Shown here: piece after piece, positions 1 to 6,913 of the stretch | Position numbering within the stretch: position 1 is the stretch's first letter | Layout: the number at the start of each line of letters is the position of its first letter | Assembly (NCBI GenBank): GCA_025362765.1 | Contig: JANYFI010000255.1 | Span: forward strand, 1 to 7,861 | DNA length: 7,861 nt | Direction: 5' to 3' | Source of the DNA: Ferruginibacter sp. | GTDB taxonomy: Bacteria > Bacteroidota > Bacteroidia > Chitinophagales > Chitinophagaceae | Notes under the pieces: model-generated | The model's input: the letters and a program-made list of their open reading frames with translations, nothing else | Told to the model about the DNA's origin: nothing | Databases searched by the model: none | Position numbers and translations under genes: made by a program

Positions 1-1773
1 CAAAGTGGCGGTACATTCATCGGTTCAAGAGGCTGGCGCTTGATGACAATACCAGTAACCGGACAAACTATCCGCCAGGCCTGGGCCGGCGTAAATGCCA
101 ACGGGACTGCACCGGCTGGCGAATCTCACGGATACGGCACCTTAATCACCGGCCATGGTTATGCCAGTGGAACGTCGGCCGCCGCTGCCGGATTTGACTG
201 GTTTACCGGCCTGGGAACCAGTACAACTTCCTCTATCCGGTATTACACTGCCGCTAATGCGTGGGCCAGCGCTACCAATACTCCCAGTACCCTGAACCTA
301 CCGGGTAAACAAGGCTATATGTTATACGTAAGGGGCGATAGAACAGTGGCTACGCCCTCGGACTCCGGCTATGCCACGCTAAACCCAACAGGTACGTTGA
401 AACAGGGAACGCAAACTATCGCGGTGAGCGACCCCTTTACCGTGGTTGGTAATCCTTATGCCTCCCCGCTTGACTTAGATGCATTTTATAATAATAGTGG
501 CAACAGCGATGTCATCAATCAGAATTTCTGGTTATGGGATGCCACATTGGGAACCACAGGCGCTTACCGCAGTGTGAGCTGGAATGGTGTAGATGCTTAC
601 GATATGATTGGTGGAAATGGAGAACTAGCAACAGATTACCTTATCGTAAACTCCGGCCAGGCTTTTTTTGTTGAAAGGAAAGCGGCCGGTAATGTACACA
701 TTGAAGAAAGTAATAAAACTACTACTGCCGCTCAAACTATGTTCAGGCAAATGGGTGCGTCTACTGTAAGTAACCTTTCTGTTAAATTGTACCTCGCTTC
801 CGGCGCAACGTTGGGTGTGCAGGCGGATGGAGTAGTGGCCAGGTATAATAATATTTACAGCATATCTCCCAATGAAATTTATGATGTAGCTAAAATGAAT
901 AATTTTAATGAAAACCTTAGCCTTGTAAGAGACGGCCGTTACCTGAGTATAGAAAGCCGGCCTTATCCCAAACAAAATGATACGCTGTTTATGCCATTCT
1001 GGGGCCTGTCAAAACGGGATTACGCACTCACCGTTACCAGCAATTACCTGGATGGATTAAACCAGTTCGCTAATTTGTATGATGCGTTTACCAATACCAC
1101 TACTGCCATCAACATGGGCAGCGGCGCCACCATTACCTACCCTTTTACCATTACCACCGATCCGGCGAGCAGCAGCCAAAGCCGCTTTACAATTGTAATG
1201 GCACCGTCAAAAGTGTTGCCTGTAAACTTTACCAACGTTACTGCAGCAGCAGCTGGTGCAGCCATAAAAATAAACTGGTCTGTTGCCAGCGAACAGGGTA
1301 CTAAAAGTTATGATGTGGAAAAGAGCACGGATGGCACTGCATTTACCACCATCAGCAACGTAGCGGTTAAAAAATCTACAACAGCTGCTACCTACCAGGT
1401 GATGGATGATCAGCCCTTACCGGGTATCAATTATTACCGCATTCGCAGCAATGATGAAAGTGGAAAGAGTTTGTACAGCAGCATTGTCTCCGTACGTTTA
1501 AACGCCAAAAAAGCTATTGGGGTAACGCCTATGGTGATTACTGACCAGCACTTTACTTTAACAATGACTGACCAGGCCGCAGGTAATTATAATTTGCAGC
1601 TTACTGACTTGTCGGGCCAGCGGGTATTTCGCCAGGTAATCAGTAATACTGGTGGTAATATGTCACAGGTAATCTCCCTCTCAAAAGGATTCATGGCAAC
1701 TGGTATTTATAATTTATCCGTTACAGGTGCTGACGGAACAAATAAAAACTTCAGACTATTGATTAAAAACTAA
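1..1773 (+). CDS. T9SS-exported surface protein, 3' part (5' end outside window)
   Basis: The reading frame is open from base 1, so this is the C-terminal 590 residues of a longer protein. The Met at 40 is internal: upstream codons read FIGSRGWRL, matching FIGSGSRAWRLL at residue 629 of the large protein at 3197. The first ~400 residues carry motifs shared with that paralogue: GFDWFTGLG, QGYMLYVRGDRTV, TGTLKQG, VVGNPY, NFWLWDATLG, SGQAFFVER, IEESNKTT, FNENLSLV and LSIESRP. From about base 1213 (VLPVNF) a fibronectin-III-like beta-sandwich follows, of the kind often found before T9SS signals (YRIRSNDESGKS). The last 86 residues, from about 1513, resemble a T9SS type A sorting domain: GNYNLQLTDLSGQRVF, then GIYNLSV, ending in basic KNFRLLIKN. 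The usual PNP opening is absent. Known for the family: such domains direct export across the outer membrane and attachment to the surface. The specific role, perhaps adhesin or matrix protein, cannot be told because the N-terminal part is missing. Confidence 0.92.
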   Translation, partial: QSGGTFIGSRGWRLMTIPVTGQTIRQAWAGVNANGTAPAGESHGYGTLITGHGYASGTSAAAAGFDWFTGLGTSTTSSIRYYTAANAWASATNTPSTLNLPGKQGYMLYVRGDRTVATPSDSGYATLNPTGTLKQGTQTIAVSDPFTVVGNPYASPLDLDAFYNNSGNSDVINQNFWLWDATLGTTGAYRSVSWNGVDAYDMIGGNGELATDYLIVNSGQAFFVERKAAGNVHIEESNKTTTAAQTMFRQMGASTVSNLSVKLYLASGATLGVQADGVVARYNNIYSISPNEIYDVAKMNNFNENLSLVRDGRYLSIESRPYPKQNDTLFMPFWGLSKRDYALTVTSNYLDGLNQFANLYDAFTNTTTAINMGSGATITYPFTITTDPASSSQSRFTIVMAPSKVLPVNFTNVTAAAAGAAIKINWSVASEQGTKSYDVEKSTDGTAFTTISNVAVKKSTTAATYQVMDDQPLPGINYYRIRSNDESGKSLYSSIVSVRLNAKKAIGVTPMVITDQHFTLTMTDQAAGNYNLQLTDLSGQRVFRQVISNTGGNMSQVISLSKGFMATGIYNLSVTGADGTNKNFRLLIKN

Positions 1774-1819
1774 CCAGTAGCAAAGCGAACGGCGGCTACT
1801 TACATTTCTAAAAATTATC

Positions 1820-1847
1820 AAAGGTTTTGCATTGCGCAAAACCTTTT
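1820..1847 (+). terminator. Intrinsic terminator after the first T9SS gene
   Basis: An 11-bp perfect stem (1820-1830 with 1836-1846) encloses a 5-nt loop and ends in a short T run (1844-1847), 46 nt after the stop codon. A smaller 6-bp stem (1776-1781 with 1795-1800) lies directly after the stop. The stem is A/T-rich apart from GG/CC and GC pairs, so efficiency may be moderate. Its position suggests that the first T9SS gene is transcribed separately from the small gene at 2253. Confidence 0.7.
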
Positions 1848-1988
1848 GCTGTTATACTTATTCCTTCAACAGCCCAACCTTCTGTTTACTGGCAACAGGC
1901 TTTTTGATTTTGCTGACCGTAAGCCATGTTGCGGTGAATTAGCCTGCGAAATGCTGGCTAGCTTCACTCTTTAAATATTCATTCATAC

Positions 1989-2153
1989 ATGTTTACCCGT
2001 CACGGCACCCTAATTTTTTCAGTATTAATAGTCTGTTGTATCAGCAGCCCCAATTCTAAAAAAACAAGCCCAATTCATTTCATTCACTATTATTTGTACC
2101 TGCCAAAACCGGCGAATAATAACTGGGTAAAATATCCGTTACAACTGCTGTAG
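1989..2153 (+). CDS. Possible 54-aa small protein with hydrophobic N-terminus (uncertain)
   Basis: ATG at 1989 opens 54 codons ending in TAG at 2151. The N-terminus looks like a short export signal: MFTRHG, then the hydrophobic stretch TLIFSVLIVCCISS, then a polar region with NSKK. The LIVCC segment vaguely recalls a lipobox, but V rather than G/A/S precedes the Cys, so lipoprotein processing is doubtful. The rest (HYYLYLPKP, NNNWVKYP) is not recognised. No Shine-Dalgarno is visible, which is uninformative in Bacteroidota. It lies between the terminator of the first T9SS gene and the small gene at 2253, in an otherwise empty gap. It may be a genuine unannotated small secreted peptide or a chance ORF in A/T-rich DNA; I lean slightly to chance. 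Confidence 0.22.
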   Translation: MFTRHGTLIFSVLIVCCISSPNSKKTSPIHFIHYYLYLPKPANNNWVKYPLQLL

Positions 2154-2155
2154 TA

Positions 2156-2190
2156 AGTTTGCTACGTTTTCTATAATCCTTTAGCAAACT
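2156..2190. repeat. 9-bp inverted repeat upstream of the small gene at 2253
   Basis: AGTTTGCTA at 2156-2164 is the exact reverse complement of TAGCAAACT at 2182-2190, with a 17-nt spacer. It lies 62 nt before the ATG at 2253. The left arm contains TTTG (2158-2161), usable as a Bacteroidota -33 element, but no TAnnTTTG box lies 19 nt further on. It could be a regulator site near the promoter of the small gene or a hairpin in its leader. There is no T run, so it is not a terminator. Confidence 0.4.
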
Positions 2191-2252
2191 GAACCATGCA
2201 AAATTTCAGAATGGGAATCAACTAAAAAATATCCATTACTTCAATCAAAACA

Positions 2253-2483
2253 ATGAGCTTAAAGGAGAAGGTTTTAAAATGGCTGGCTACCGCGGCGCTA
2301 TTTTTTACAACAGCTGTTGCAAAGGCTCAGCCCAACGATTATACCGACGATCATCCTGACGCAGGATCTCCCTGGACGGGTGGCATAATCATTTTGTTGA
2401 TTATGGTAGTTTGTTACATAGCGGTAAAAATCTGGCAATACTGCTTAAACGCTCAATTATATAACGAGGATGGTTCTAAATAG
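2253..2483 (+). CDS. Small secreted membrane protein, divergent PID-CTERM-like
   Basis: This 76-aa protein has a Sec signal peptide at residues 1-25 (MSLKEKVLKW, hydrophobic LATAALFFTTAV, likely cleavage after AKA before QPND). A short acidic linker rich in D, P and H follows, then one membrane segment at about residues 42-62 (GGIIILLIMVVCYIAV) and a short tail, KIWQY..NEDGSK. The segment P-W-T-G-G through W-Q-Y aligns without gaps to P-L-T-G-A through W-Q-Y of the small protein at 6914, so the two are diverged homologues. The layout of signal peptide, short linker, P..GG and terminal hydrophobic helix resembles the short PID-CTERM proteins of Bacteroidota, but W-T replaces the I-D of the motif. 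The expected topology is linker outside the inner membrane and C-terminus inside. It lies 479 bp after the first T9SS gene and beyond its terminator, so it probably has its own promoter. Function is unknown. Confidence 0.75.
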   Translation: MSLKEKVLKWLATAALFFTTAVAKAQPNDYTDDHPDAGSPWTGGIIILLIMVVCYIAVKIWQYCLNAQLYNEDGSK

Positions 2484-2650
2484 CCTTGCTCCAATATGCA
2501 TATAACAGATTGGCACAGGCGCTCTCCGAAGAGGATCTAAAACCTTTAAATGTAATGGCTTTCAGCAGACATCTGCAAAAGTTTTCTTCAAATCGTCACT
2601 GAATCCCCTTTCAGTTCCGTCATTCAAAACGGCCATTTATATATTGCGTT
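2484..2650. other. Gap after the small gene; no clear gene or terminator
   Basis: No convincing terminator follows the small gene. A perfect palindrome ATATGCATAT lies at 2494-2503. A 38-codon open frame (TTG at 2486, stop TGA at 2600-2602) reads like protein in part (YNRLAQALSEEDLKPLN), but it is too short and starts with TTG, so it is not called. From about 2608 to 2650 the sequence weakly resembles the end of the 126-bp repeat unit that follows (AACGGC-ATTT and TCCT in matching order), suggesting a decayed extra copy. Confidence 0.4.
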
Positions 2651-2902
2651 TCCTGCCATTGCAATTCAGTCGTTCCGACGTTTTTTTACCCTATAGATGT
2701 ATCGGGCATATAGTATATGTCAATTGTAAATGGAGCGTTCTTAGTTGCGAGCCAACGGCGATTTTTAATGCAGGTATCCTCCTATTACCGTTTAGTAGCA
2801 CCGGCTTTTTTTTACCACATAAATGTATCGGGTATATAATAGATGTCAATTGTAAATGGAGCGTTCTTTCTGGCAATGCCAGTGGCTATTTTATTCAGCT
2901 AA
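2651..2902. repeat. Tandem direct duplication, 126-bp unit, two copies
   Basis: Copies at 2651-2776 and 2777-2902 align at a constant offset of 126 bp. The best block is 2681-2742 against 2807-2868, with 6 mismatches in 62 positions by eye, including an identical 26-bp core (2717-2742 and 2843-2868). Similarity fades on both sides, with hints of a decayed partial unit before 2651 and possibly after 2925. Because 126 is divisible by three, an open frame (TTG 2644 to 2970) runs through both copies, but in the conserved block only one of six differences is silent and five change the amino acid, and the start is TTG. I therefore read it as non-coding. Copy 1 has a perfect odd palindrome, CATATAGTATATG (2707-2719), that is broken in copy 2. 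Role unknown. Confidence 0.75.
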
Positions 2903-3050
2903 GCCAGGCAAAGTACCTGAGTACTATTAATTTGCTACCAGCACCGGATTGTGTGGCCGATTTGTTTTAATAGCAGGCATTTGTACGTAGCTCAAATAAA
3001 TTCTATTGAATAATCAATTCGTTTGCAGATAAGGTATATAAATATTGTAC

Positions 3051-3196
3051 TATGTTTAATAAAATAGCTACAACAAAACAACAATTTTACTACCTTAGCG
3101 TCTTAGTCCAAAGAAAACTCCAGGCTCATAATCCATGTTGCATACTATTAAATTCCCCGTTTTTAAAATTTTCAACAACAACAATTCTTAATTTTT
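3051..3196 (+). promoter_or_regulatory. Probable promoter and CAA-rich leader of the large gene
   Basis: The region just upstream of the large gene is strongly A/T-rich. Two imperfect matches to the Bacteroidota -7 box TAnnTTTG are visible: TATGTTTA at 3051-3058 and TACCTTAG at 3091-3098. Neither has a TTG at the expected 19-nt spacing upstream, so the choice is unsure; the second would give a leader of about 90 nt. The leader is poor in G and contains CAACAACAACAA at 3173-3184, likely unstructured, followed by AATTTTT directly before the ATG. No Shine-Dalgarno is present. From 2903 to 3050 I see nothing else identifiable. Confidence 0.3.
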
Positions 3197-6100
3197 ATGA
3201 ATAAACATTTACCTCAAAAACTGCTGCTGTCAACAATCATTTGCTGCTTACTGTTGGGAATTACCCAGTTAGTTAATGCGCAGGCCAAAACCTGGCTTGG
3301 ACTGACAAATAACTGGAATCTTGCAACCAACTGGAATCCTGGCGGAGTTCCGGGAAGCGGAAATAACGTTACCATTCCTGCTGTAGGCGGCACAATTTTA
3401 TTTGCTCCCAAACTATCAGCGAACGCAAATTGTGGAACTATCACATTTTCAGGATCTACTACTATTTCCAGTGCTACCGGTGCTGAAGTATTATCGGTTG
3501 GCAGCTCTATAACTATCAATTCAGGAATTTCCGCTACTATTTCCACTAATGTCGCACTCACAGTTGCCACAACATTTAATGTTAGTGCCAGCACTTCCAG
3601 CCTGCTTGTTTCAGGAATTGTCAGCGGTAGCAGTGCAATTACTAAAACAGGCACAGGTGTTTTAACGCTGTCAGCATTAAATACGTTTACTGATATAGTA
3701 ACGGTTAGTTCGGGCACTTTAAGACTTGGCGCATCCAGCAGTGGTGCAAATTCTCCGCTGGGCAATCAGTCTTCAGGAACCAGCGTTACCAGCGGTGGTG
3801 TGCTGGATTTAAATGGTTTTACTATTTCAAATACAGAAGCACTTAGCCTGACCGGATCCGGTTATTTAGGAAACGGAACATTGACCAATAGCACGGGCGT
3901 TCAGGCATTTTATACAGCCCCGGTAGTATTAACGGGAAATACAGGCATTGGTGTGGTGAATGCACCCATCAACCTGAATAATATCACTGGCGCATTTACG
4001 GTAACAAAAATCGGAGTGGGCGATTTGATATTTGGAAGTGGGATTTCTACTTTAAACGCTTTGGCAATCAATGCGGGTTTGGTTAAAGCAAATAATAATC
4101 TATTATTTACCGCCACAAGTACCTCGCTTACGGTGAATGCGGGCACACTCGATATGGGAACATTTGCGTTAACAGTGAGTAGTAGTTATGTAGGGGGTGC
4201 TGCCACTGGCCAGGTATTAACTTCCAATACGGGTACTACTCCGCTCACCGCAAATTTAAACTGGTCTCCCTTAGTTAATTATAACAATGCATCCGGTGGA
4301 CAGACGTTGGTTGCGGGCAGTTTTCCGGGAGGTATGCAATTATCCAATAGTTCCGGAACCCAAACTGCTTCAGGAAATGTTGTAGCTGTTTCAGGATTAA
4401 ATATCACCGGTAACACTATATTGCAGATGGCAGGATTTCAGCTCTCGGGAACAACCATCACCACTTTAACAGGCGCAATAATTGAAATGGGCGCAGGCGA
4501 TATTACCTTTGATGATTTTACCGGATTATCTGGATTAGTGCGTTTTTCTGGGGTAGCCAATGGTAAAGCAATTCCTGCGGGTACTGTTGAATACAATGGT
4601 GCCAGCCAAACCCTTGGGGCAGGTTACTATAATAATCTTATCATCAATGAATCTTCAGGAGATGCCACCATTGACCCCTATAATCCAAGCGGTGTTAATG
4701 GTACGCTTACGCTTACTTCGGGAATTTTAAATATGGGCACCGATTTTAGTGTAAATGGAGGTATTGTAAGGACCGCAGGATTCCTGGCAGGAGATCAATA
4801 CAGCAACCTTACCCTGGGCGGTGGTTCAGGCAATGCAGCGCCCTTGTATTTTGCACCTGGATCGGCAATTGGTTTCTTAACACTCAGCCACACTGCCACT
4901 GCCACCACAACCCTAAATACAGATTTGTCTGTTTATGGGGGTGTTAATTTTGGCAGCGTCAATGATGTATTGAATTTTAATTCCAGACATGTCACTTTAA
5001 TAAGCGACGGAAATGGAACAGCCTATATTGGACAGGCCTTTACTCCGGTTAGTGGCGCAACCAATGTTACCGCTGAACGTTTTATCGGATCGGGTAGCAG
5101 GGCCTGGCGTTTATTAACCATTCCCTTAACCGGCGTTGGAACCATCCGGGATGCATGGGCGGGCGGTGTGGCACCCAATCCCAATGCTGCATTGGGTGGA
5201 GAAACGACCGGGAATGGAACATTGATAACCGGCAACGGTTTCACCAGCGGGGCTGCTGCCAATCCATCGGGATTTGATTGGTTTACTGGCCTGGGTAGTG
5301 CCACCACTTCCTCCATCCGTAGCTATACCAGTGCGAATGGCTGGACAAGTGTAAACACGCCCAGCCCAATCAGTGCACCGGCAGAACAAGGCTATATGTT
5401 ATACGTGCGGGGTGACAGAACGGTGGCGGATGCTTCCAGTTTTGGTATTACTACCCTTCGGCCAACAGGCACTTTGAAACAAGGTTCGCAACCGTTTTCC
5501 ATTCCAACAGATCCTTACGTAGTGGTGGGTAACCCATACCCGGGTGCCATTGATATTGAGGCCATGTACCTGAACGCTGGCAACAGCACCAAAATTGCAA
5601 GAAATTTCTGGATATGGGATGCAACGCTAGGGAGTGCGGGAGCCTTTCGCGTAATAAGCTGGGACGGGATAAGTGCCTATAATATGACGGGGGGCAGCGG
5701 TACCCCAACGGATTACCTGGTTGCTAATTCGGGCCAGGCATTCTTTGTACAACGAACCGGTGGCGGCATACTGGCAATTGAAGAAAGCAATAAAACCACC
5801 AATGTGCCCCAGGTGTTATTTCGCAATGCAGTGCCTGCGAAGGTAAAAGCCAACAAAGGAACTGGTTCAAGACCGGCACAACCTGCCGACAGCGGCGTAA
5901 GCAATCTTGCCATTCAATTGTATACAGCTACTACCGCTGGCGTACCCGAAAAATTGTTAGATGGGGCGACCGCCCGTTTCAATGATATCTATACAGATGG
6001 CATCAATAATGCCTTCAATGCGGCTAAACTGAATAATTTTAATGAAAACCTTGGCCTTTTCCGCAGTAATAAATATCTTTCTATTGAAAGCCGCCCTTTC

Positions 6101-6901
6101 CCCACTGTAACTGATACATTGTTTGTGCCGTCATGGAATCTGAAGCAACAGAATTACGCATTGTTATTTACACCGGCAAATTTCAATGGCATCAACCAAA
6201 CCGCTTATTTGGTGGACAGATTCACCAGTACCCAACAAATAATTAATTTGAATGGGGTGGCTACCACTTATTCTTTTAATGTTTCCAGTAACCCGGCAAG
6301 TAGCAGTACAAATCGTTTTATCGTTGTATTTGCGGCGGCGGTACCGCTGCCTGTAACTTTTATAAAAATTGGAGTCCTGCTCAGTAACAACGATATAATG
6401 GTAAGCTGGAATACGGCTACGGAATCAGGAATTAAAAACTATGTAATTGAAAGAAGCAGCAATGGCACTGATTTTAGCCAGGTTGGCATCGTGGCGGCGC
6501 AAAATTCTCCTGCCAGCGCAGCTTATCAATGGATTGATAAAACTCCCGCTGCCGGCAACAATTTTTACCGCATCCGCAGCGTTGATGAATCCGGAAAAAC
6601 CAGCTATAGCAGTATCGCCCTGGTGAGCCTGGATGGTAAAAACGGCATACAAGTTGCCCCCACATTGATAACGAATCGACATTTTACGCTATCTTTGTAC
6701 GGTGAAGCAGCAGGAAATTATGATTTATTGCTTACCAATACAGCGGGTCAGCAGGTATTTCACGGTGTAATTAAACATTTGGGCGGAGATAATAACCGGG
6801 AAATTGATTTCGGAAATACCACTTTCGCTGCAGGGATATACAATTTATCAGTAAGTGATGTAGCGGGTATCCTGCATAATTTTAAGCTGGTTATTAAATA
6901 A
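3197..6901 (+). CDS. Large T9SS-exported surface protein with beta-strand repeats
   Basis: This 1234-aa secreted protein starts with a clear Sec signal peptide (MNKHLPQK, hydrophobic LLLSTIICCLLLGI, likely cleavage after VNA before QAK), which supports the ATG at 3197. Next comes a Bacteroidota surface-protein motif, TWLG..NNWNLATNWNPGGVP. Residues ~40-620 are Thr/Ser/Gly/Asn-rich and repetitive, like a beta-helix, with autotransporter-associated beta-strand units at ~144-177 (ITKTGTGVLTLS, SSGTLRLG) and ~267-300 (VTKIGVGDLIF, NAGLVKANN), and an AGTVEYNGASQTLG unit near 461. From ~627 (ERFIGSGSRAWRLL) to the end it is paralogous to the gene at 1-1773, with one extra Lys/Pro-rich stretch at ~880-900. 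A fibronectin-III-like domain begins at ~1049 (VPLPVTF). A T9SS type A-like sorting domain fills ~1149-1234 (GNYDLLLTNTAGQQVF, AAGIYNLSV, basic end KLVIK), again without PNP. It probably acts as a surface adhesin or matrix protein; no catalytic motif is seen. It is likely co-transcribed with the small gene 12 bp downstream. Confidence 0.93.
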   Translation: MNKHLPQKLLLSTIICCLLLGITQLVNAQAKTWLGLTNNWNLATNWNPGGVPGSGNNVTIPAVGGTILFAPKLSANANCGTITFSGSTTISSATGAEVLSVGSSITINSGISATISTNVALTVATTFNVSASTSSLLVSGIVSGSSAITKTGTGVLTLSALNTFTDIVTVSSGTLRLGASSSGANSPLGNQSSGTSVTSGGVLDLNGFTISNTEALSLTGSGYLGNGTLTNSTGVQAFYTAPVVLTGNTGIGVVNAPINLNNITGAFTVTKIGVGDLIFGSGISTLNALAINAGLVKANNNLLFTATSTSLTVNAGTLDMGTFALTVSSSYVGGAATGQVLTSNTGTTPLTANLNWSPLVNYNNASGGQTLVAGSFPGGMQLSNSSGTQTASGNVVAVSGLNITGNTILQMAGFQLSGTTITTLTGAIIEMGAGDITFDDFTGLSGLVRFSGVANGKAIPAGTVEYNGASQTLGAGYYNNLIINESSGDATIDPYNPSGVNGTLTLTSGILNMGTDFSVNGGIVRTAGFLAGDQYSNLTLGGGSGNAAPLYFAPGSAIGFLTLSHTATATTTLNTDLSVYGGVNFGSVNDVLNFNSRHVTLISDGNGTAYIGQAFTPVSGATNVTAERFIGSGSRAWRLLTIPLTGVGTIRDAWAGGVAPNPNAALGGETTGNGTLITGNGFTSGAAANPSGFDWFTGLGSATTSSIRSYTSANGWTSVNTPSPISAPAEQGYMLYVRGDRTVADASSFGITTLRPTGTLKQGSQPFSIPTDPYVVVGNPYPGAIDIEAMYLNAGNSTKIARNFWIWDATLGSAGAFRVISWDGISAYNMTGGSGTPTDYLVANSGQAFFVQRTGGGILAIEESNKTTNVPQVLFRNAVPAKVKANKGTGSRPAQPADSGVSNLAIQLYTATTAGVPEKLLDGATARFNDIYTDGINNAFNAAKLNNFNENLGLFRSNKYLSIESRPFPTVTDTLFVPSWNLKQQNYALLFTPANFNGINQTAYLVDRFTSTQQIINLNGVATTYSFNVSSNPASSSTNRFIVVFAAAVPLPVTFIKIGVLLSNNDIMVSWNTATESGIKNYVIERSSNGTDFSQVGIVAAQNSPASAAYQWIDKTPAAGNNFYRIRSVDESGKTSYSSIALVSLDGKNGIQVAPTLITNRHFTLSLYGEAAGNYDLLLTNTAGQQVFHGVIKHLGGDNNREIDFGNTTFAAGIYNLSVSDVAGILHNFKLVIK

Positions 6902-6913
6902 AAATAATAAAAG

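Noticed and set aside
40..1773. ATG at 40 as the true start of the first gene
   Set aside because: The frame is open to base 1 and the upstream codons align with the interior of the paralogue (FIGS..WRL), and there is no signal peptide after 40. The gene starts outside the window.
2486..2602. 38-codon frame directly after the small gene (YNRLAQALSEEDLKPLN)
   Set aside because: TTG start, very short and no homologue recognised. It reads plausibly as protein but is well within chance for this length.
2644..2970. 108-codon frame across the tandem repeat as a Cys-rich repeat protein
   Set aside because: TTG start, no signal peptide or known motif, and differences between copies in the conserved block are five non-silent to one silent, which does not look like coding constraint.
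3214..3765. 183-codon antisense frame within the large gene
   Set aside because: It lies opposite a Thr/Ser/Val-rich repetitive coding region, which readily gives long antisense frames. The composition is low complexity with no domain; the plus-strand gene has signal peptide and domains.
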